This document shows positions 22,108-26,060 of a DNA stretch of 26,060 nt, piece by piece. Below the pieces are notes generated by a model. That model saw nothing but the letters and a program-made list of their open reading frames with translations, ran no database searches and had not been told where the DNA came from. This DNA comes from Acanthaster planci (lineage: Eukaryota > Echinodermata > Asteroidea > Valvatida > Acanthasteridae). Positions within the stretch are counted from its first letter, which is position 1, and the number at the start of each line of letters is the position of its first letter. A program made the translations under genes and the position numbers. The stretch is from contig NW_019091377.1 in assembly GCF_001949145.1 (NCBI RefSeq), positions 1,030,934 to 1,056,993 of the forward strand, in the 5' to 3' direction.

Positions 22108-22720
22108 CATCACATTTAGCATCTCTTAAACAATGAACATACGCATAAATACATGTAAAAACGAGCCAGAATACCAACTTCCAGACTTGCGAATTTCCCA
22201 CACACACCTATCGTGGATCGTGATCGCCTGCAGCCAAGTGCGCGAACCAGTGTATGTATACGATAGTGTATTGTTGCCGCAGGTAACCAGTTTAGAGAAA
22301 AAGACCCATGGCCCTTTTCCAATACTCGACTTGGGCCCCGTCGGTGGCTTTGTTCCCAAACCAATCCCCGATTGCGGGCCTGAAACGTTTAAATTAAATT
22401 GGATTACTGTAATTTCTGGTTTTCTTGCATCTTATTCGATGTTCTGTGGCACTTTTAGACTAATTACTGCGCTTACAGCTTCAAAGTCAGCTAGTTAAAA
22501 AACAGGTGAACCTCAGACGGAGCCGAATTGAGTATTGGAAAACGGCCTAGGTCTCTTGAGAGCTAGCTAGCTGTTGAGGGCGCACGTTACATCTCAAAAG
22601 TTTCAGTGAACGTGGCATTGGCTGCTGCGGCGGTGGTGAGTTAAGTTTACGCTTAACTTTTAAACCGATTTCTCCTTCAGGTCTATGGTTTAACATTAGA
22701 CCTTGCCTACGTCAAAATTG
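22108..22720. promoter_or_regulatory. DR1/GORAB divergent upstream region with candidate GORAB first-exon donor at 22635
   Basis: Non-coding and less AT-rich than its surroundings. GCGGCGGTG followed by GTGAGT at 22636-22641 is a good splice donor on the plus strand. Paired with the acceptor at 24051-24052 it would define a non-coding GORAB first exon ending at 22635. Reading back from the donor, the frame joining to the GORAB ATG has no earlier ATG before a TAG at 22564-22566, so the protein start would stay at 24065. Confidence 0.35.
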
Positions 22721-22724
22721 AAGT

Positions 22725-23006
22725 GGGAGTCAGGTTGGCGTAGTGTACTAGTGTTCTTTCCCCCCTTCCACCTCTGTGGTCCGGGTTTGTTTCCTGGCTA
22801 GGTCCACATGTGGATTGGATGATCGAGTAGGAAACACCTCCATGGATTAGGCCTATTTCAGTATTTGGAACCATTGCCAATGGTTCCAATCCACATCATG
22901 TGCCATTGGGTTTTCAGTCCCTACTCAGTACTTTAGTAGGCCTACCTGATTTCGTGGGTTTAACCATTTCTCTGGGGTTTTCCTCCTACCTCTAAAACTG
23001 TAAGCT
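22725..23006 (+). mobile_element. tRNA-derived SINE, apparently interrupted
   Basis: A-box-like TGGCGTAGTG (22736-22745) and B-box-like GGTTTGTTTCC (22784-22794), spaced as in a tRNA-derived RNA polymerase III promoter, are followed by GGCTAGGTCCACATGTGG and, near the end, CTCTGGGGTTTTCCTCCTAC with CTCTAAAACT. This resembles the body of widespread animal tRNA-SINEs. Between these lies an inverted-repeat segment centred on 22877 that looks inserted. Confidence 0.6.
22865..22889. repeat. Near-perfect 25-bp palindrome within the SINE
   Basis: TTGGAACCATTG and CAATGGTTCCAA flank a single base. Outside it, ATGTGGATTGGA (about 22808-22819) pairs with TCCAATCCACAT (about 22885-22896), making a nested hairpin. 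Confidence 0.75.
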
Positions 23007-23522
23007 GATAATTGCTTCTCATTTCAATGTCAATGTGCCCGAGTTCAAGTAGGCCTATGTGAAGTTGGCGCATCACTTTGGAGAAGAAGAACGTGAAGGG
23101 ACTTTAAATGTAAATGTGATTAGTGAAGAGAAACGTCAGAATAATAAAACAGGCCCAAGGGCCTAGTAGAGGCCTACATCATGTAGTCATTGTAGTAACA
23201 GACCCTTTTATAATGACATGTGACAACAACTAGGCCTAGGCGGCCTACATCATACATGCAATTGTCAGGGTGATTGTCAAATTGTCATGCATGTCAATAT
23301 TGTTATGACTGTTAGTGTTGTTATGTCCTGATCTTTCTGCTTTTTGGTAGCCATGCTGGTGCACATGCAGCACTGCCATGACTGTCGATGCTCTGAATAT
23401 GCTATGACATGCGCAACCATGGCAGCTTCCAAATTCTATAATTATTTTATAGCTTTGTATAATAGGTCTAATGAGGAAAGCTAATCTTCGTTATGGTATG
23501 TGTGAGGTCAGCAGGGTTTGGA
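23007..23522. other. Upstream of GORAB, non-coding
   Basis: Many AGGCCTA and TCATGTA words; no gene, no long ORF and no clear repeat boundary seen. Confidence 0.5.
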
Positions 23523-23689
23523 TTCTACCAAAAAAGAGGGAATAGGAGGCCACACAGAACGACTTGCGTCACATACATATTATCTGATTATGCTCAGAAA
23601 GTGTAGAGACTATACTTTGCGTCGTGAGTGTAATATGAACACGACGTAAGTTGTTTTATGTGGCCTCCTTTTCTGTCTATCTTCTACCA
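23523..23689. mobile_element. Hairpin MITE with perfect 8-bp target duplication
   Basis: TTCTACCA at 23523-23530 and again at 23682-23689 flanks a 151-bp element (23531-23681). The two halves are reverse complements over about 50 bp (shared blocks AGGAGGCCACA and CATATTA; ACTTGCGTC against ACTTACGTC). An 8-bp duplication fits hAT-like integration, though the A-rich tips are not the usual CAGGG type. Confidence 0.85.
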
Positions 23690-23695
23690 ACTCGA

Positions 23696-23766
23696 CCAAG
23701 CTATCGTGGTGCTGTGATTAGGTGATAGTCCTCATTCAAATGAATTGAACTTGGGATCAAGCCCAA
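23696..23766 (+). repeat. Possible degenerate tRNA-like SINE fragment
   Basis: GTGGTGCTGTGATTAGG resembles a SINE A-box region, and GGGATCAAGCCC sits where a B box would be, followed by a T-rich tail. Weak, single copy. Confidence 0.25.
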
Positions 23767-24064
23767 GTTTTCTTTCTTTCATTTTCTTTATTTCTCCACA
23801 TGTTCAATCACATCCCATGCTTACTTTTCATAGATGATATCCTTTCCTAGTTTTGGTAGATTCACACCCCCAGCAAGTCGGGATGAGTTTATCAAGAGGA
23901 AAATATAGCGGAAAATTCATTCGTCTGGTTCCTGTTTCGAATATTCCAGATTGGTGCCAAAGAAGTAGACAGCAACCAGTCTAACGTACCCTAACTGTAG
24001 CCACAGCATTTGTTTCTGTTTTGATTTGTTACTATTTCATGATCTTTGACAGCTTGAGCCAGGC

Positions 24065-25335
24065 ATGGAGTGGACAGGATTTACAGATGAGCAATTAAGA
24101 CAACTAAAGTCAGGCTCTGATCCAGGTAAATATTAACAAATGCACCTATTACAGTACACACAGTACACAAGATTGTACACGTAGATAGTAAATTTTATAT
24201 TACTTTGAAGTCCTTTTATTTAGAAATTTACAATTCTTCCTGTTTGCAGAGTCCCACTCTAGAAGTCATCCAGGAAGGAAGTCCACCGAAAGCCACAGTC
24301 AAGGCAACAGACCCCCATCAACAAGACTTCCACCTCAGAGAGGGAGGACGCCCCCATCTACCCAAAGCCGCTCTGCCGGATCAGAACCCCTTCCGCTCAG
24401 TCAGAACCAGATGTTGTCCAAACCAAAGCAGGTGCCACAGCAACAAAGGCAACGGACCAATCAGAGATCAGGTCCAGCGGAGATGCCCGGCCCCGTTGGG
24501 GCACCGTCCAGTCACAAATCAGATAGAACAAAAGCACCTGCTCAGAGCAACCAATCAACCTCACATGTACCCGTTGATAAACCTTCCGACACATCTGGAG
24601 ACCAAAAGAAACCTGAATTGAGCAAGGACCAGAGTAAGCCAGAAGGAGGGATAGCAGCTGATGGAATAGCAAGGGAGAAGACAGTTTATAGAACAGCCCA
24701 AAAGAGTGAAGCACATATTGGGAAAGAACTAGATGAAAAAGAAGGATTGAGGTACTTTTTTTGTTTTTGCAGAAGTTTCAGAAAATGAAACTTGATCTTA
24801 TCATTTTCTGTCAATTTTCTAAAGCTCTCAGTCGTCCATGCTGTGAGCCAGTTATTATTTTTTGTTTTACTTTTCGTTGCAGTCGAGAGTTGTCCAAGCT
24901 GGAGGAATTCCAGCAACGACAGAAAGAAATTGAGGATGAGAACCAGAGAAAGAAGAACCTACTGGCAATGGCAATAGCGGACAGGTTAGGCCAGAAGATT
25001 AAAACAAAATGGACTGTGGGAAGTGGCTGTAGCTACTAGCCAGGGGCTTCCATAGCTGTTCATGCTAAAAGCCGTAGCCAAGTCATTCACCCACAGCCCA
25101 GTTTCCTTGGCAGTAATTGCAACCTTGCTGTATGTCATTAGCATCCATTCATTGACTGTTGGACGTCAAAGCTGACTTTGTTTGGTTCTGACAGGAAGAA
25201 AAAGACACAGGCCGAGGTAAAGAGGCTGGCCTTCATCCAAAAGGAGCTGAGTAAAATCGAGCAGTTCCTGACCACCGATGTCAACATCCTCCGAGACAAG
25301 ATTGAGGAAGCAAGCCGGCACTACGCTGAAGCACA
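24065..25335 (+). CDS. GORAB: RAB6-interacting golgin, 5' part (runs off the window)
   Basis: Coiled-coil trans-Golgi protein that binds RAB6 and scaffolds COPI retrieval at the Golgi; it also has centriole roles in flies. Coding exons: 24065-24125 (exon opens after an AG at 24052), 24250-24751, 24883-24984, 25195-25335, ending at a GTAAGT donor; 268 complete residues, with the remainder beyond 26060. The short first exon gives MEWTGFTDEQLRQLK, matching the GORAB N-terminal GFSEEELRRLK motif. Exon 2 is a long, low-complexity Pro/Gln/Ser/Lys-rich segment, probably disordered. Exons 3-4 hold the conserved coiled coil: LSKLEEFQQRQKEIEDENQ, RKKNLLAMAIADR, KKKTQAEVKRLAFIQKEL and DVNILRDKIEEASRHYAEA, aligning well with human GORAB. 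ATG 24065 is the first in-frame ATG in its exon, and no stop separates it from the acceptor. Symbol confidence rests mainly on exons 1, 3 and 4. Confidence 0.92.
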
Positions 25336-25998
25336 GTAAGTACAGCCACGTCTGCCACAAGCACATTTCAGATCACAAGAAGCGAAAGGCAGATTAGATG
25401 GTATAGTGTTTACTTTTTATCACTCTGTCTCCTGTGTTGGCCCAAATGCATTTTTCTCGGCGGTACCTGCTTTGAAATTGGCCAGGCCACTTGGCTGAAC
25501 AAGGGGCCAGACCGCTCGACAAATTACTTCTCAGAACACTGAGCGGGACACAGAACAGGCTTAAGATGCCACTTGACAAAATACCAGTCATGCCACTTGG
25601 TAGGAATACCTGGATATTTTTGAAGCCACTTGGCAGTGGAGAGTGGGCATATTGGATGTGCCTCTGGGAAAACCCACTGGTTTGAGCATGCCACACACTA
25701 CCTATCGAGATTGTTTTCCTTGCTTGTGGTCTGGGTTGGTCCATCCAGTGACAAGAATGCGGCATCCCGCAGTGCCCTTGGCCTGTGTTGTGAGGTGCTG
25801 GTGGCCATTCCAACCGCCATCCAGTCTGCGGATGGGCCAGTCTTTGACAAGGCAGTTGGCCGTTTGCACATCCCCACAGTCATAGCTAGTGGTGTCGGGG
25901 AGGCTGCCTGCATTGCCTGCCGGCCTTGAAGCATCCAACGCCAGTGTGGAGGTGGTTAGGTGTGGCACAGTTCCTTGTGGGCAGGTTGTAGCCATCTA
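25336..25998 (+). other. GORAB intron, non-coding
   Basis: Begins with the donor GTAAGT at 25336. Overlapping ORFs on both strands (about 25394-25995) have no recognisable similarity. GCCACTTG-type words recur (about 25487, 25568, 25593 and 25625), hinting at decayed repeat sequence. Confidence 0.5.
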
Positions 25999-26060
25999 TT
26001 AACCCTTCTATGCTGAAGTCACTCTTGGGGTCACTTGGTAAACACCTCAAAGAAGCGCAG
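25999..26060 (+). mobile_element. Truncated end of a TTAA-bounded (piggyBac-like) repeat, inverted copy
   Basis: Begins TTAACCCTTCTATGCTGAAG and continues to the right edge through CACCTCAAAGAAGCGCAG, which is the reverse complement of bases 31-48. Same family as the element at 1-87. It lies in the GORAB intron after the exon ending at 25335. Confidence 0.6.

Noticed and set aside
25394-25995. Overlapping ORFs on both strands up to 139 aa
   Set aside because: Intronic in GORAB, with no domain resemblance and no splice signals placing them in the transcript.

Overview
This is a stretch of animal (metazoan) nuclear DNA: AT-rich, with short exons joined by GT-AG introns, long non-coding stretches and many small non-autonomous transposons. 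The protein sequences are conserved bilaterian ones. The intron style, abundant ACATGTA and AGGCCTA words, and the tRNA-derived SINE suggest a marine invertebrate deuterostome (echinoderm, hemichordate or lancelet). The species assignment is inference and weak. Nothing prokaryotic, viral or CRISPR-like is present.

Four genes account for all the coding sequence I can support. (1) 1483-7351, plus strand: the last eight coding exons of a RalGDS/RGL-family Ral guanine exchange factor, covering the C-terminal part of the RasGEF domain, a Ser-rich linker and the Ras-association domain. (2) 11357-16011, minus: a complete ITPA gene (inosine triphosphate pyrophosphatase) in eight coding exons, 196 aa. 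(3) 19903-21763, minus: a complete DR1 gene (NC2-beta, a TBP-binding transcription repressor) in three coding exons, 181 aa, with a Gln-rich tail. (4) 24065-25335 and on past the window edge, plus: the first four coding exons of GORAB (RAB6-interacting golgin). RGL and ITPA are tail to tail, ITPA and DR1 are in tandem, and DR1 and GORAB are head to head about 2.3 kb apart. The genes act in unrelated processes (Ral signalling, nucleotide-pool cleaning, transcription, Golgi traffic), so the order is ordinary synteny and not a functional cluster.

The space between exons is largely transposon debris, and most of the unusual structure lies there: a roughly 1.9 kb palindromic element (about 16438-18342) between ITPA and DR1, with a younger element nested in one arm; a hAT-type MITE with an 8-bp target duplication in an ITPA intron; a 151-bp hairpin element with a perfect 8-bp target duplication upstream of GORAB; a hairpin MITE in a DR1 intron; TTAA-bounded, piggyBac-like MITEs in an RGL intron and 64 bp upstream of the DR1 start codon; two inverted copies of another MITE flanking RGL exons; a tRNA-derived SINE; and mutually inverted TTAACCCT-type element ends at the two extremities of the window. 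I did not find a convincing novel protein system. The structural repeats are the best leads.
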